A stretch of DNA of 64,000 bases from Winogradskyella echinorum (GCF_014297365.1 NZ_JACOQD010000002.1:372001-436000), one strand, 5' to 3'. Counted from the stretch's first letter, positions 27,662-39,100 are shown. Made by a program: numbers and translations. The notes: generated by a model from the sequence alone, not told the origin.

Positions 27662-28387
27662 TTATAATTTAATCATCGGAACTTCTATGAATAATAGTTC
27701 GCTATCACCTTTTGAAGACATACTAAAACTATCTGTTTCTGAAATCCCAATTGCATCTCTGGTATTTAAAATGTCTTTTTCTATTTCAACCTCTCCTGAA
27801 ATTGTCATTACATAAACACCATGTTCTTTACTTTTAAGTTGGTATTTAAATGTACTTCCATTAGATAAATCTATGCGCGAAAGTTTAGCATCTTGATGAA
27901 TTTTTAAACTTTCATCATCCTTGTCTTCAAAAGACGTTACTAATGTTTGAAGCTTTCCCTTTCTATCTTCTGTATTAAACACTTTTTGATCATAACGTGG
28001 CGCTACATTGCGCTCTTCTGGAATGATCCAAATTTGAAATAAACTTAAATACTCATCAACAGATCCATTAATTTCTGAATGTTGAACTCCTGTTCCTGCA
28101 GACATTACCTGTACTTCACCAGGAACAACAGGTTGCCATTCATCTTTCATATTATCGCGATGTTTTAAAACACCTTTTAATGGAATGGTTATAATCTCCA
28201 TATTATCGTGTGGATGAGTACCAAATCCCATTTTTGGAGCAATAATATCATCATTTAATACTCGTAAAGCACCAAAATGCAATTTTTCTGCATTATGCCA
28301 ACTCGCAAAACTAAAAGAATGATTTGCCTGTAACCAACCATGGTTTGCAAAGCCTCTACTGTCTGCTTTATGTATTACTTTTTTCAT
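27662..28387 (-). CDS. Pirin family protein
   Basis: 241 residues, two cupin domains. The metal-binding part of the N-terminal cupin is recognisable in FGTHPHDNMEIITIPLKG and HSEING, typical of pirin/YhaK proteins, which bind iron and in some cases oxidise flavonoids such as quercetin. It is the last gene of a minus-strand unit with MarR, GNAT and flavin-reductase genes and is followed by a terminator. A redox or quinone-stress role fits the operon. Confidence 0.92.
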   Translation of the reverse strand: MKKVIHKADSRGFANHGWLQANHSFSFASWHNAEKLHFGALRVLNDDIIAPKMGFGTHPHDNMEIITIPLKGVLKHRDNMKDEWQPVVPGEVQVMSAGTGVQHSEINGSVDEYLSLFQIWIIPEERNVAPRYDQKVFNTEDRKGKLQTLVTSFEDKDDESLKIHQDAKLSRIDLSNGSTFKYQLKSKEHGVYVMTISGEVEIEKDILNTRDAIGISETDSFSMSSKGDSELLFIEVPMIKL

Positions 28388-28432
28388 TTTAATTTTCTTT
28401 CTATTAATTATTATCCTTTGTATAAAAATGCA

Positions 28433-28870
28433 TTAGCGCATTTTATCCAAAAGATTGCTTAATTGCTCAGCTTCATTTTCATTTAAATTTTTAAGCAATT
28501 CATTATTTAAATTCACAGGAATTGAATCTAACAAATCCTTTCCTGATTCTGTAATGGCAATCTTTACCACACGCCTATCATGTTCTGACGGCAACCGTTC
28601 AATTAATTGTTTAGCACAGAGTTTATCCATTAATCTCGTAGCATTTGGAGAACGCTCTAACATTCTATCTTTTATGGTCTTTACTTTTATGGGTTCTCCT
28701 GCTCCACGTAAAATTCTTAAAATATTGTACTGTTGTGGAGAGATACCAAAGTCCTTAAAAAATTCGTTTTGGTAACTCGTAATCCAATTGGCAGTATAAA
28801 TAATATTGAGCATTGCTTTTACTCTATTATTTTCAAATTTTGAATTGATATCCTTTGCTAAATCTCCCAT
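28433..28870 (-). CDS. MarR family transcriptional regulator
   Basis: 145 residues, full-length MarR. The winged-helix region with FFKDFGISPQQYNILRIL, the recognition-helix area RSPNATRLMDKL and the wing RLPSEHDRRVVKIAIT are clear. It probably represses its own operon (flavin reductase, GNAT, MarR, pirin) and may respond to oxidants or phenolics. The likely operator is the palindrome at 29728-29750. It is the third gene, 1 base after the GNAT gene. Confidence 0.93.
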   Translation of the reverse strand: MGDLAKDINSKFENNRVKAMLNIIYTANWITSYQNEFFKDFGISPQQYNILRILRGAGEPIKVKTIKDRMLERSPNATRLMDKLCAKQLIERLPSEHDRRVVKIAITESGKDLLDSIPVNLNNELLKNLNENEAEQLSNLLDKMR

Positions 28871-28871
28871 A

Positions 28872-29153
28872 CTAAACTCTTACATCGTTATATTCACTAC
28901 GCTTTTTAAAAACTGCATTTGCAAATGGACAAAGCGGCATAATTTTAAGATTGCTCTTTCGAGCATAATCCACTGCTGCTTCTACCAATTTATAGCCAAC
29001 ACCTTGTCCTTTTAGAGATGTATCAACTTCTGTATGATCTATAATGATTTTATTGTCACCTGCATGGCTATAAGTCATTAAACCAAGCTTTTTTCCTTCT
29101 ACTTCGTAAAAGAATTCACCTTTGTTTTTATTATCCTCTTGTTTAATAACCAT
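28872..29153 (-). CDS. Small GNAT-fold N-acetyltransferase (YjdJ-type)
   Basis: 93 residues, a minimal GNAT domain. The acetyl-CoA-binding segment reads DTSLKGQGVGYKLVEAAVDYAR; LKIMPLCPFANAVFK near the end matches the short Gcn5-related family in which a Cys takes part. The substrate is unknown. It lies 2 bases after the flavin reductase and 1 base before marR in a tight operon. Confidence 0.88.
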   Translation of the reverse strand: MVIKQEDNKNKGEFFYEVEGKKLGLMTYSHAGDNKIIIDHTEVDTSLKGQGVGYKLVEAAVDYARKSNLKIMPLCPFANAVFKKRSEYNDVRV

Positions 29154-29155
29154 AA

Positions 29156-29686
29156 TTATAGACTTTGTTTGAATTGGGCTACTTCTTCAAGCAATAGATT
29201 ATTTAGTGCTTCATTTGTAATCTTACCATCAGAAAAATTATCATTGAATGATGGTAAACTAAAACTACCAACTATGTTTCCTCCCATATATGGAAAACGT
29301 CCTTTTGCAATATCTAAAACCGTTGCACCACCTCTTCCACCTGGTGATGTTGCCATTAGCAACATTGGCTTATCGCTCCAAAGTTTACCATCAATTCTAG
29401 ACATCCAATCGAACAAATTCTTAAAAACTGTAGCATAGGCTCCGTTATGCTCAGCTAATGACAGTACTATACCATCAGATGATTTTATTAAGTCTAAAAA
29501 CGTTTTGGCGTTATCCGGAATACCGTGAACCAACTCATAATCAATACCGTATAAAGGTAATTCGTAGTCATTTAAGTCTAATACTTTTACTTCAGTTTCA
29601 CTAACTAAGGAAGACGCGTAAGTCGCTAATTGTTTATTTATTGATGTACTACTGTTACTTCCTGCAAATGCTATTATATTTTTCAT
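29156..29686 (-). CDS. NADPH-dependent FMN reductase
   Basis: 176 residues, flavodoxin-like. The phosphate-binding AGSNSSTSINKQLATYA at the N-terminus and PGGRGGATVLD near residue 115 bind FMN. It belongs to the NAD(P)H:quinone/azo reductase group that often detoxifies quinones or supplies reduced flavin. It is the first gene of the MarR operon, and the promoter and operator lie just upstream. Confidence 0.92.
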   Translation of the reverse strand: MKNIIAFAGSNSSTSINKQLATYASSLVSETEVKVLDLNDYELPLYGIDYELVHGIPDNAKTFLDLIKSSDGIVLSLAEHNGAYATVFKNLFDWMSRIDGKLWSDKPMLLMATSPGGRGGATVLDIAKGRFPYMGGNIVGSFSLPSFNDNFSDGKITNEALNNLLLEEVAQFKQSL

Positions 29687-29706
29687 AATTTACTTATTTA
29701 ATGATA

Positions 29707-29750
29707 CAAATATAGGATAAAAATATTTAGTTTCCAAGGAAACTATTTCC
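29707..29750 (-). promoter_or_regulatory. Promoter with overlapping MarR-type operator
   Basis: On the minus strand a -7 element TATATTTG (29714-29707, exact TAnnTTTG) is 20 bases from a TTG -33 element (29737-29735). The perfect palindrome TAGTTTCC-AA-GGAAACTA (29728-29745) covers the -33 element. A further TTTCC (29746-29750) forms a second overlapping palindrome GGAAA-CTA-TTTCC. A bound dimer would block RNA polymerase. MarR as the binder is inferred from operon membership. Confidence 0.75.
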
Positions 29751-29829
29751 ATGTAATATTATTTAACAAAACATTCACTTTCTATACATAAATTGGTTTT
29801 GTAAATTCGTGCAAAACAATTTTGCATTA

Positions 29830-31458
29830 ATGGATATTAAATTCAATAAAAACGAAGACCATAATAAACTTCTACTTTCAGATTTAAAAAAGCGTTTAGC
29901 CAAAGTAAAATTAGGAGGAGGTGAAAAAAGTATTGCCAAACATCATAGCAAAGGTAAAATGACAGCTCGTGAGCGTATTGATTATCTTTTAGACCCAAAA
30001 GCAAAATCAATAGAGATTGGTGCATTTGCAGGAGATGGTATGTACGAGCAATATGGTGGATGTCCTTCTGGTGGAGTTGTTATTAAAATAGGATACATTA
30101 AGGGAAAACAATGTATAGTTGTTGCCAACGATGCGACTGTAAAGGCTGGAGCTTGGTTCCCAATTACTGGAAAAAAGAATTTAAGAGCTCAAGAAATAGC
30201 TATTGAAAACCGTTTACCAATTATATATTTAGTAGACAGTGCTGGTGTTTTTCTACCTATGCAAGATGAAATTTTCCCGGACAAAGAGCACTTTGGTCGC
30301 ATATTTAGAAATAACGCAGTTATGAGTAGTATGGGAATTACCCAAATTGCTGCAGTTATGGGAAGTTGTGTTGCAGGTGGAGCCTACTTACCTATTATGA
30401 GTGATGAAGCTTTGATTGTAGACAAAACAGGAAGTATATTCTTAGCTGGTAGTTATTTGGTTAAAGCTGCAATTGGCGAAACCATAGATAATGAAACCTT
30501 AGGAGGTGCTACAACACATTGTGAAATTTCTGGAGTTACAGATTACAAGGCTAAAGATGATAAAGACGCGTTAGATCGTATAAAAAATATAGTTGATAAG
30601 ATTGGTGATTTTGATAAAGCTGGCTACAATAGAACTAAAGCCGCTAAACCAAAAGAAAATCCGGAAGATATTTACGGAATACTTCCAAAAAGTAGAGCCG
30701 ACCAATATGATATGAAGGAAATTATTAAACGTTTAGTTGATAATTCTGAGTTTGATGAATACAAAGAAGGCTATGGAAAAACAATTATTACTGCTTACGC
30801 TCGTATTGATGGTTGGGCAGTTGGAATTGTTGCGAATCAACGTCAATTAGTAAAAACGAAGAAAGGTGAAATGCAGTTTGGTGGTGTCATCTATAATGAC
30901 TCTGCTGATAAAGCTACACGCTTTATTGCTAATTGTAACCAGAAAAAAATTCCGTTAGTGTTTTTACAAGATGTTACTGGGTTTATGGTTGGCAGTAAAT
31001 CCGAACACTCTGGGATTATAAAAGATGGTGCTAAAATGGTAAATGCTGTTAGTAATTCTGTAGTTCCAAAATTTACAATTGTTTTAGGTAATAGTTATGG
31101 TGCTGGTAATTATGCGATGTGTGGAAAAGCATATGATCCTAGACTAATTGCTGCATGGCCAAGTGCTGAACTCGCTGTAATGAGTGGAAACTCTGCTGCA
31201 AAAGTATTACTTCAGATTGAAACTGCTTCTTTAAAGAAGAAAGGCGAAACCATTACTAAAGAAAAAGAAGAAGAATTATATAACAAGATAAAAGATAGAT
31301 ACGATAACCAAGTATCACCTTATTATGCTGCATCTCGTATTTGGACCGATGGCGTCATTGATCCATTAGATACAAGAACATGGATTTCTATAGGAATTGA
31401 AGCAGCAAACCACGCTCCTATTGAAAAACCATTTAATTTAGGTGTGTTGCAAGTGTAA
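29830..31458 (+). CDS. Acyl-CoA carboxylase, carboxyltransferase (beta) subunit
   Basis: 542 residues from the chosen start. Biotin-dependent carboxyltransferase: it moves CO2 from carboxybiotin to an acyl-CoA. GSCVAGGAYLPIMSDE (first crotonase-fold half) and FLQDVTGFMVG plus GNSYGAGNYAM (second half, oxyanion holes) are clear. The sequence looks closest to methylcrotonyl- or propionyl-CoA-type beta subunits; the exact substrate is not certain. I prefer the ATG at 29830 (MDIKFNK) over 29809 because a near-consensus -7 element (TAAATTCG, 29802-29809) would place transcription after the longer start. No alpha subunit lies nearby. Confidence 0.9.
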   Translation: MDIKFNKNEDHNKLLLSDLKKRLAKVKLGGGEKSIAKHHSKGKMTARERIDYLLDPKAKSIEIGAFAGDGMYEQYGGCPSGGVVIKIGYIKGKQCIVVANDATVKAGAWFPITGKKNLRAQEIAIENRLPIIYLVDSAGVFLPMQDEIFPDKEHFGRIFRNNAVMSSMGITQIAAVMGSCVAGGAYLPIMSDEALIVDKTGSIFLAGSYLVKAAIGETIDNETLGGATTHCEISGVTDYKAKDDKDALDRIKNIVDKIGDFDKAGYNRTKAAKPKENPEDIYGILPKSRADQYDMKEIIKRLVDNSEFDEYKEGYGKTIITAYARIDGWAVGIVANQRQLVKTKKGEMQFGGVIYNDSADKATRFIANCNQKKIPLVFLQDVTGFMVGSKSEHSGIIKDGAKMVNAVSNSVVPKFTIVLGNSYGAGNYAMCGKAYDPRLIAAWPSAELAVMSGNSAAKVLLQIETASLKKKGETITKEKEEELYNKIKDRYDNQVSPYYAASRIWTDGVIDPLDTRTWISIGIEAANHAPIEKPFNLGVLQV

Positions 31459-31459
31459 T

Positions 31460-32731
31460 ATGCAACATCAAGACACTAAAAAACAGCCTCTGTATGTTAT
31501 AATATTATTGATATTAGCAGCAGAGGCTGTTTTTATTTTGCCTTTTGTGTTACAACGTATTTTTAGAACTACATTTCTAGAATCTTTTAATATAAATCAA
31601 CTAGAAATCGGGAGCATTTTTTCTGCTTATGGCATAGTAGCGCTTGTTTCTTATTTATTTGGTGGTCCACTGGCTGACAAATTTAAACCTCATATTTTAA
31701 TGTCAGTTGCATTAATACTTACTGCACTTGGCGGATTTTATTTAGCAACTTATCCTTCACTATATAATCTTCATTTATTATACGGATTTTGGGGCTTTAC
31801 AACTATTTTCTTGTTTTGGGCTGCTATGATAAAAGCCACTCGAATTTGGGGAGGATCTAACAAACAAGGTATTGCTTTTGGTTTTTTAGATGGTGGCCGT
31901 GGCTTAGTAGCTGCGCTTTTTGGTTCTGTAGGAGTACTTATTTTCTCATTATTCATCACAAAAGATATAGAACTGACTTCTATTGAAGAACGACGTATAG
32001 CATTTAAAGAAGTTATAATATACACTTCAATAGCTGTATTATGCATAGGCATTATTGTATTCTTTTTATTAAGGCTAAAAGAAACTGAAACTTCAGTTTC
32101 TAAAAAACCACAGAAATTATTAACTCTTAATAATTTTAAAATTGTCATGAAATATAAAGCCGTGTGGTTATTGATGATAATAATTATGTGTGCTTATCAT
32201 TGCTACAAAATGACAAATCTTTTTAGTCAGTATGCAGAGCAAATAATGCTATATAACAAAATCGAAGCTGCTAAAGTTGGCACCTATTTACTCTATATGA
32301 GACCGGTTATTGGAGTTGTAATTGGATTACTTGCAGATAGAACAAGTGCTACTTTATGGATTGTAATAGGCTTTTTATTAATGACTATTACAAGCTTAGT
32401 ATTTGCCTTAGGTGTTATTGATGACAGCACTACTCTATTATTTATTTTATCAATTGGAACGATGGCTTTAGGAGTATATTCTGCAAGAGTATTATATTTT
32501 GCTACACTCGAAGAAACTAAGATACCATTAGCTGTCACTGGCACAGCAGTCGGATTCATTTCTGTAGTTGGTTATACACCAGATATTTTTACAGGAATAA
32601 TTAATGGTTATTTTTTAGATGCTTATGATGAAGTTATAGGGCATCAAATTGTATTTGGTATTATGTTTGGTTTTGCAGTAATTGGATGTATTGCTTCATT
32701 TAAACTATATAGACATTCAATTAAAAAGTAA
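31460..32731 (+). CDS. MFS transporter
   Basis: 423 residues with about 12 membrane helices and an MFS loop (GGPLADKFKPH) between helices 2 and 3. The start ATG at 31460 follows the carboxylase stop by one base; a GTG at 31442 would overlap it. Tight linkage to the acyl-CoA carboxylase suggests transport of a short organic acid or branched compound, but this is inference. A terminator follows. Confidence 0.88.
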   Translation: MQHQDTKKQPLYVIILLILAAEAVFILPFVLQRIFRTTFLESFNINQLEIGSIFSAYGIVALVSYLFGGPLADKFKPHILMSVALILTALGGFYLATYPSLYNLHLLYGFWGFTTIFLFWAAMIKATRIWGGSNKQGIAFGFLDGGRGLVAALFGSVGVLIFSLFITKDIELTSIEERRIAFKEVIIYTSIAVLCIGIIVFFLLRLKETETSVSKKPQKLLTLNNFKIVMKYKAVWLLMIIIMCAYHCYKMTNLFSQYAEQIMLYNKIEAAKVGTYLLYMRPVIGVVIGLLADRTSATLWIVIGFLLMTITSLVFALGVIDDSTTLLFILSIGTMALGVYSARVLYFATLEETKIPLAVTGTAVGFISVVGYTPDIFTGIINGYFLDAYDEVIGHQIVFGIMFGFAVIGCIASFKLYRHSIKK

Positions 32732-32758
32732 TAAAAAAGAGCGCAAATTGCGCTCTTT
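32732..32758. terminator. Bidirectional intrinsic terminator
   Basis: AAAGAGCGC (32736-32744) and GCGCTCTTT (32750-32758) around AAATT. It serves the MFS gene and the convergent 56-residue gene. Confidence 0.88.
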
Positions 32759-32788
32759 ATATTTTATAGTAAACTAAGTTTATACAGA

Positions 32789-32959
32789 TTAAGCACGCTT
32801 AGCTTTTCTTTCTTCTCTAATTTCTTTAAAACGTTCTATTGAAGATCCAAAAATCCAGTAAGGGATTACAAAAGTTAAAAGGAATATCATTAACCAAAAT
32901 CCAATAGTTAATATGGTTAAAAATGCTAAAAATCCTAAATATTGATCAAAATCGAACAT
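32789..32959 (-). CDS. 56-residue single-helix membrane protein
   Basis: An open frame from ATG (32957-32959) to TAA encodes 56 residues: a short start MFDFDQYLGF, one or two closely spaced hydrophobic helices (about 8-40) and a basic tail RFKEIREERKAKRA. Hydrophobic-then-basic layout and a shared terminator beyond the stop support a real gene. It is the only gene between the MFS transporter and the sugar kinase, a gap of about 350 bases in which I see nothing else. Function unknown. Confidence 0.65.
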   Translation of the reverse strand: MFDFDQYLGFLAFLTILTIGFWLMIFLLTFVIPYWIFGSSIERFKEIREERKAKRA

Positions 32960-33082
32960 AGTTTTTGTTTCGTTTACGTTTTAGATATGGCAAAGATATA
33001 ACCAAAATATAAGTTTTACAATACCTAAACCTAGTTTTATTAACAGGAAATGAACAAAATTGAATTATTCATTACCATAACA

Positions 33083-33946
33083 TTAAAGATTTTTTACATG
33101 ATAATCTACTAAACCTTCAATAGGTCGTCTAACAAAGTTACCAACTTTAAAGTTAAATTCGTCTGCAACTTCTTTTATCTCTTCTTGAGAAAAATAAGCA
33201 ATTGATCCGGCAAAATGAACTGGCACACCTTTGGCTAGCTCATCTTTAAATTGAAGAATCATGTTTTCAGCAAAAAGACGAATTCCTTTCCTCATAACAT
33301 TTTTTATATAAGTAGAATCCTTGTTTATAAACATAAATTCAGCATGATCTGCTAAATAAGCACTTGGATTAGGCTGTTTATATAAATTATATTTAATAAA
33401 ATCTGCTTCTAAATTATGCTTATGAGCAAAGGCTACACTTATGGTATCAGGCATTTTTTTAAAGTAATAATCTCTAATTAATTGCTTGCCAAAATAATTA
33501 CCACTAGCATCATCCATTAAAATAAAACCTAAGCTATCTACACGCTGATGCAAAATTTCACCATCAAAGTAACTGCAATTAGACCCTGTACCTAATATAC
33601 AAACCACCGCAGCTTCGTCGTTAGTATTAATGCATGCTCTAACTGCGGCATAGGTATCTTCTCTAACTTCTACCTCTGCGTTAGGAAAATAGGTTTCTAT
33701 AATTGACTTTAACAACAGTCTTGGCTTTTCTGTACCGCAACCTGCTCCGTAAAAGAAAATATGAGTCACTTCATTGGCTAATGCCATAAGTTCTTCACTC
33801 TTTCGAACTATTTTCTTAAGTTTTTTCTCCGCAATAATAGCAGGATTTAAACCTTTAGTTCTTATTTTATCTACAGCTTGATTACCATTTTTATCAATAG
33901 CTATCCAATCGCACTTAGTAGAACCTCCATCTGTAATTAAAATCAT
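33083..33946 (-). CDS. BadF/BadG-type ATPase, probable N-acetylglucosamine kinase
   Basis: 287 residues in the actin-like ATPase superfamily. The phosphate-1 loop ITDGGSTKCDW at the N-terminus, the phosphate-2 region CILGTGSNCSYF and HFAGSIAYF near the end are typical of the N-acetylglucosamine kinase group of BadF/BadG/BcrA/BcrD proteins. It lies 60 bases after gapA behind a hairpin, together with pfkA, consistent with sugar phosphate metabolism. Glucosamine derivatives are the likely substrate. Confidence 0.85.
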   Translation of the reverse strand: MILITDGGSTKCDWIAIDKNGNQAVDKIRTKGLNPAIIAEKKLKKIVRKSEELMALANEVTHIFFYGAGCGTEKPRLLLKSIIETYFPNAEVEVREDTYAAVRACINTNDEAAVVCILGTGSNCSYFDGEILHQRVDSLGFILMDDASGNYFGKQLIRDYYFKKMPDTISVAFAHKHNLEADFIKYNLYKQPNPSAYLADHAEFMFINKDSTYIKNVMRKGIRLFAENMILQFKDELAKGVPVHFAGSIAYFSQEEIKEVADEFNFKVGNFVRRPIEGLVDYHVKNL

Positions 33947-33955
33947 ACTGACTAT

Positions 33956-33998
33956 AAATTAAAAATTCCGCAGTCATTATATTATAACTACGGAATTT
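33956..33998 (-). terminator. Intrinsic terminator after gapA
   Basis: On the minus strand AAATTCCG-T-AGT pairs with ACT-G-CGGAATTT (33998-33987 and 33974-33963) with one mismatch, followed by TTAATTT. It lies between gapA and the kinase gene and could attenuate read-through. Confidence 0.7.
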
Positions 33999-34006
33999 TA
34001 GAATTT

Positions 34007-35011
<1,005 letters not shown>

Positions 35012-35038
35012 TTATTATTAATTAATTCTGTTTTATTA

Positions 35039-36025
35039 TTAAATTGACATTATATCTGAAACTCTTAAGAGTTCCATATTTATTTTTGATTTTCCTTTTA
35101 CAGCTTGGTCAAATGGTGTAATATCTATGATATCATTATTAAGACCAACCATAAAATTACTTTTTCCTTCTAATAAGCATTCTACGGCTTTTACACCCAT
35201 TCTACTAGCTAATACTCGATCGAAACACGAAGGTGCACCTCCACGTTGCATATGGCCTAAAACTGAAACTCTCACTTCGTATTCAGACATGTTTTCATCA
35301 ACATAATCTTTAAGTTCAAAAACGCTTTTTCCTATTTTATCACCTTCAGCTACAACTACTATACTAGAAGACTTACCAGACTGTTTACTTCGTCGTAAAG
35401 AGTCTAACAACCTATCTAATCCTAAGTCTTCTTCGGGAATTAAAATCTCTTCTGCACCTGCTCCAATACCAACATTTAAGGCAATATGCCCAACATCGCG
35501 TCCCATAACTTCCACAAAAAATAAACGGTTATGAGAACTTGCTGTGTCTCTAATTTTGTCAATAGCTTCTACAACAGTATTTAAAGCAGTATCATAGCCT
35601 AAGGTATGTGAAGTACCGAAAATATCATTATCTATGGTGCCTGGAATTCCCATAACTGGAAAACCATATTCTTGATTAAAAATCATTGCACCTGTAAAGC
35701 TTCCGTCACCACCGATTACAACCAAAGCATCAATACCTGCTTTAACTAATTGTTCGTGTGCTTTTGCTCTGCCTTCTTTTGTTCTAAATTCTTTTGAGCG
35801 TGCAGATTTAAGAATAGTTCCTCCTTTATTTATAATGCCCTTTACGCTACGAGCATCCATAGTAATAAAATCGCCATCAATCATCCCTTCATAACCTCTG
35901 TAAATACCAACACATTCTATATTGTGATATGCACAAGCTCTTACGACAGATCTAACAGCTGCATTCATACCTGGAGAATCTCCTCCAGAAGTAAAAACGC
36001 CAATTTTATTTATTGCATTTGTCAT
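35039..36025 (-). CDS. pfkA: ATP-dependent 6-phosphofructokinase
   Basis: Phosphorylates fructose-6-phosphate to the 1,6-bisphosphate. About 328 residues, the bacterial PfkA size. The ATP-binding GGDSPGMNAAVR, GGDGSFTGA and catalytic PGTIDNDI (catalytic Asp), and the fructose-6-phosphate-binding LGHMQRGG are all visible. Gly in GGDGS fits ATP rather than pyrophosphate as donor. I use the ATG at 36023-36025; the longer TTG start at 36037 adds only four residues. Confidence 0.96.
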   Translation of the reverse strand: MTNAINKIGVFTSGGDSPGMNAAVRSVVRACAYHNIECVGIYRGYEGMIDGDFITMDARSVKGIINKGGTILKSARSKEFRTKEGRAKAHEQLVKAGIDALVVIGGDGSFTGAMIFNQEYGFPVMGIPGTIDNDIFGTSHTLGYDTALNTVVEAIDKIRDTASSHNRLFFVEVMGRDVGHIALNVGIGAGAEEILIPEEDLGLDRLLDSLRRSKQSGKSSSIVVVAEGDKIGKSVFELKDYVDENMSEYEVRVSVLGHMQRGGAPSCFDRVLASRMGVKAVECLLEGKSNFMVGLNNDIIDITPFDQAVKGKSKINMELLRVSDIMSI

Positions 36026-36160
36026 TGCTATAATCAATTTTTAGTAAAATTAATAAACAATACAAACAAAAAAGGTGCGAATTTGATAAAAAAACGGACT
36101 AAATATTAATTCAAACGTTTTCGTTAATAAGTATTTTAATAAAAGGGAAGGATTGACAAC

Positions 36161-39100
36161 TTAAGACTTAGATTTTGTTTTTTTTTTCTTCATTGTCATA
36201 TACTCTGGCATCATGGCATTTTCATCCTTTTCTTTCTTTTCTTCTTCCTTTTTTTCTTTTTTATCTTTTCTGTTTTTACCAGAAAATATAATTTGAATCA
36301 ACTCTTTAAAAGTATCAAACTCTACATTGTAAGACAAACCTATACCTTGTGTATATCCAATTTCTTCACCAAAATTTCTAATAGTATTTTCTCTATTAAA
36401 TACTTTAGCTCTTAAACTACCATCTTCATTAAGCAACCAATCAATTTGCACATCTCCAGTTATCGTCGTCTGTTGAGTAGTGCCAAATGGTACACCAAGC
36501 TTACCATTTACTAATATCTTGTCATTTATTTTAGTTTGAAGTGTAAAACCAACTGTAGAATTGGTCTGTAATTCTGGTGTATCTTGGCCGATAGCTAAAT
36601 CCAGACCTAAGTTAAGGTTCTCGTTATCACCACCCAATATATTATTTACAATACCAGTTAATCTTTCTGAAATTGTTCCATTAATATTATTAACTCCACC
36701 AGAACCACTCGAAAATCCACCAGAATATAATAACGTTAGTGCCTGAAACTCTAGTTCATCCTTAGAAGATAGCCTATAATCTAACTCAGATTTTAAAGTA
36801 GAAGTAACGTTTGGAAATTTTAGGTTAAAATCTGGAGTTGGCTGCTCTAGCAAACCTGTTAATTGTATTTCTACTTGAACAGGAATTCTTTGACTGATTG
36901 GATTATCTAGTAAAACTGAAGGATTAGCAGTAGTTTCATAAAGTGCTTTTAGATTTATCTGTGCTTTCATTGGGTCTCCTTGCCATAAAATACTTCCACC
37001 TTTTTCAACATCAAACTTTTTCTCTACAAAACCACCATATTTAAAGTTATAGGTTCCTTCACTAACTATAAAGTTACCTGCCATATTAAATGTACCATTG
37101 GTATTAATCAAAAAGTTGAGATTTCCTTCTCCTCTACCTTTTATAGTACTTCCAGCTTCTTTGTCTATTACAATTTCAATAACTGCATTTTGGTTAACAT
37201 TTAAATCAAAATCTAATACTAAACCTTTAACTTCAATTTGCTCTGTTATTTCTCCATTAATCCTTGCTATTTTTTCTTCAGGACTTAAAAAGTGAATAAA
37301 CGAGTTATCACCAAAACTTTCAGCATCATTAAGTGGTATATAAAATTCTGTTCCAGGCTCTGTTCTTCCGTTCTTTACCTGTATAACCAATTGGTCTGTC
37401 GGTCCTTTAATTTCTGCTGTACCAGAGATAAACCCTGTTCCATAGTATAATTCATCCTCAGACTCTTCGGTATTTAGAACCAAAAGTCTATCTGTTTCTA
37501 ACTCTAAACCTAACCTCCAATTCGAAAAGTTATTATGCGCTATAAATCCATTAAGATTCCCCTTTGAAAAGTATTTAGAATCCGTCATTGCTACATTATT
37601 AAATATAAACTGCTGACCTCTAAGTGATACTTTAGAATCGAAATCGAACCCGTAATCTACATTTAGATATGGAATAGATAATCCTGCCCTATCTAGCAAT
37701 AATTCACCATAAATACCTGGTTTATTTAAACTTCCTGTAACATTAGCATTACCAGAAACCAAGCCTCTAATATTATTAATAACTCCTTCTCCTAAAGGAT
37801 TTAAAGGGTCTAATAAGAATTCTTCGAAAACAACATCTAAATCTATTCTTGGGTTGTTTTTAGCAACATCTATACTTCCGTTGGCAGAAAATGATTTTAG
37901 ATTATCATTTACAAGAGACACATCAACCTTGTAATTTGTAATAGAATTATCACCTTCTACTTTAGCTGTAAGATTACCCAAGTCATAATCATTGACAAAC
38001 AAACTAGTAATTTCTACATCAGATTTTGGTAGATACACTCCATTATTTTGTATCACATCTAATTTTCCATTTACAACTCCTTGTAAAGACAAACTATCTA
38101 TACGTGGAGTAATTTTTACGAGCTGTACATCATTAAAATCTAACTTCAAGTTTTTATTTAATGAATCTTTTATAACACCAGATAATAATATCTCTTCGTT
38201 ACCTTGATTGATTTTTATAGGTGAAATATCGAAGGTCTTAAAACCTCTATCAAATTTTATTTTATTTAAGGTGTCTTTTTGAGAATTCACTAACCACTCG
38301 TACCCTTTAAATCGCACATCAGATTTTCTAAACCCAAATACAGATTTATTATCTTTATCTATAGTGTAAAATAGGTTGAGATTATAATCATCTTGATTGT
38401 TTTCTCCACCTTTAAACTCTGATTTAATTAAAAGAGTATCTCGCTTTGTTACGTTAATTAAACTAAACTGAGAGGCTCCATAAATACCTGCATTTAAACT
38501 ATCAATTTCTATAAAAGTGTTATATAATGGGTTACTATTATCTACACTAATATTTATATTATTGGCAAAATAGTCTTGAAACTTAATTTCGGGTGAATTA
38601 AATGTAAGTTCAAATCCTTTTTCGTCCGTTTCAATTCTACCTTCTACAAACGTATTTTTACCTAGCGTTAAGTCTTTATAAAAAACAGCTGCAATTTTAG
38701 AATATACATTGAACCTAAAATCGATATACTGACCATCTTCCACTTCATTTGGCACATAATTAGTGTAAATACTACCTACAGAGTTTTCAACCAATTTTAA
38801 GATATCCATAGTTTTAAACTGACCTGTTATTCTACCATTTATAATATCTGGTGAGTTTATGGCTAACGTACGTTCATCACCTTCAAAAGAAGATACAATG
38901 TCAAAATCTTGAAAACTATAACGACTATCTTGGTTTTTATAAGTAGTGTTTTTAATGTTTATAGCACCAACTGCATTATCATATGTAGTACCTGTTGCCG
39001 TCATACTAACCAATCCTCTAAATTCTGAAATACTATCTCTTGTTACAAAATTTAAAACTTTAAGATTTGCATAATCCACATCTGCTTTAAAATCGAACTT

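Noticed and set aside
36113..36120. AAACGTTT palindrome upstream of pfkA, like a LacI-type half operator
   Set aside because: Only 8 bases and no promoter or regulator beside it; expected by chance in AT-rich DNA.
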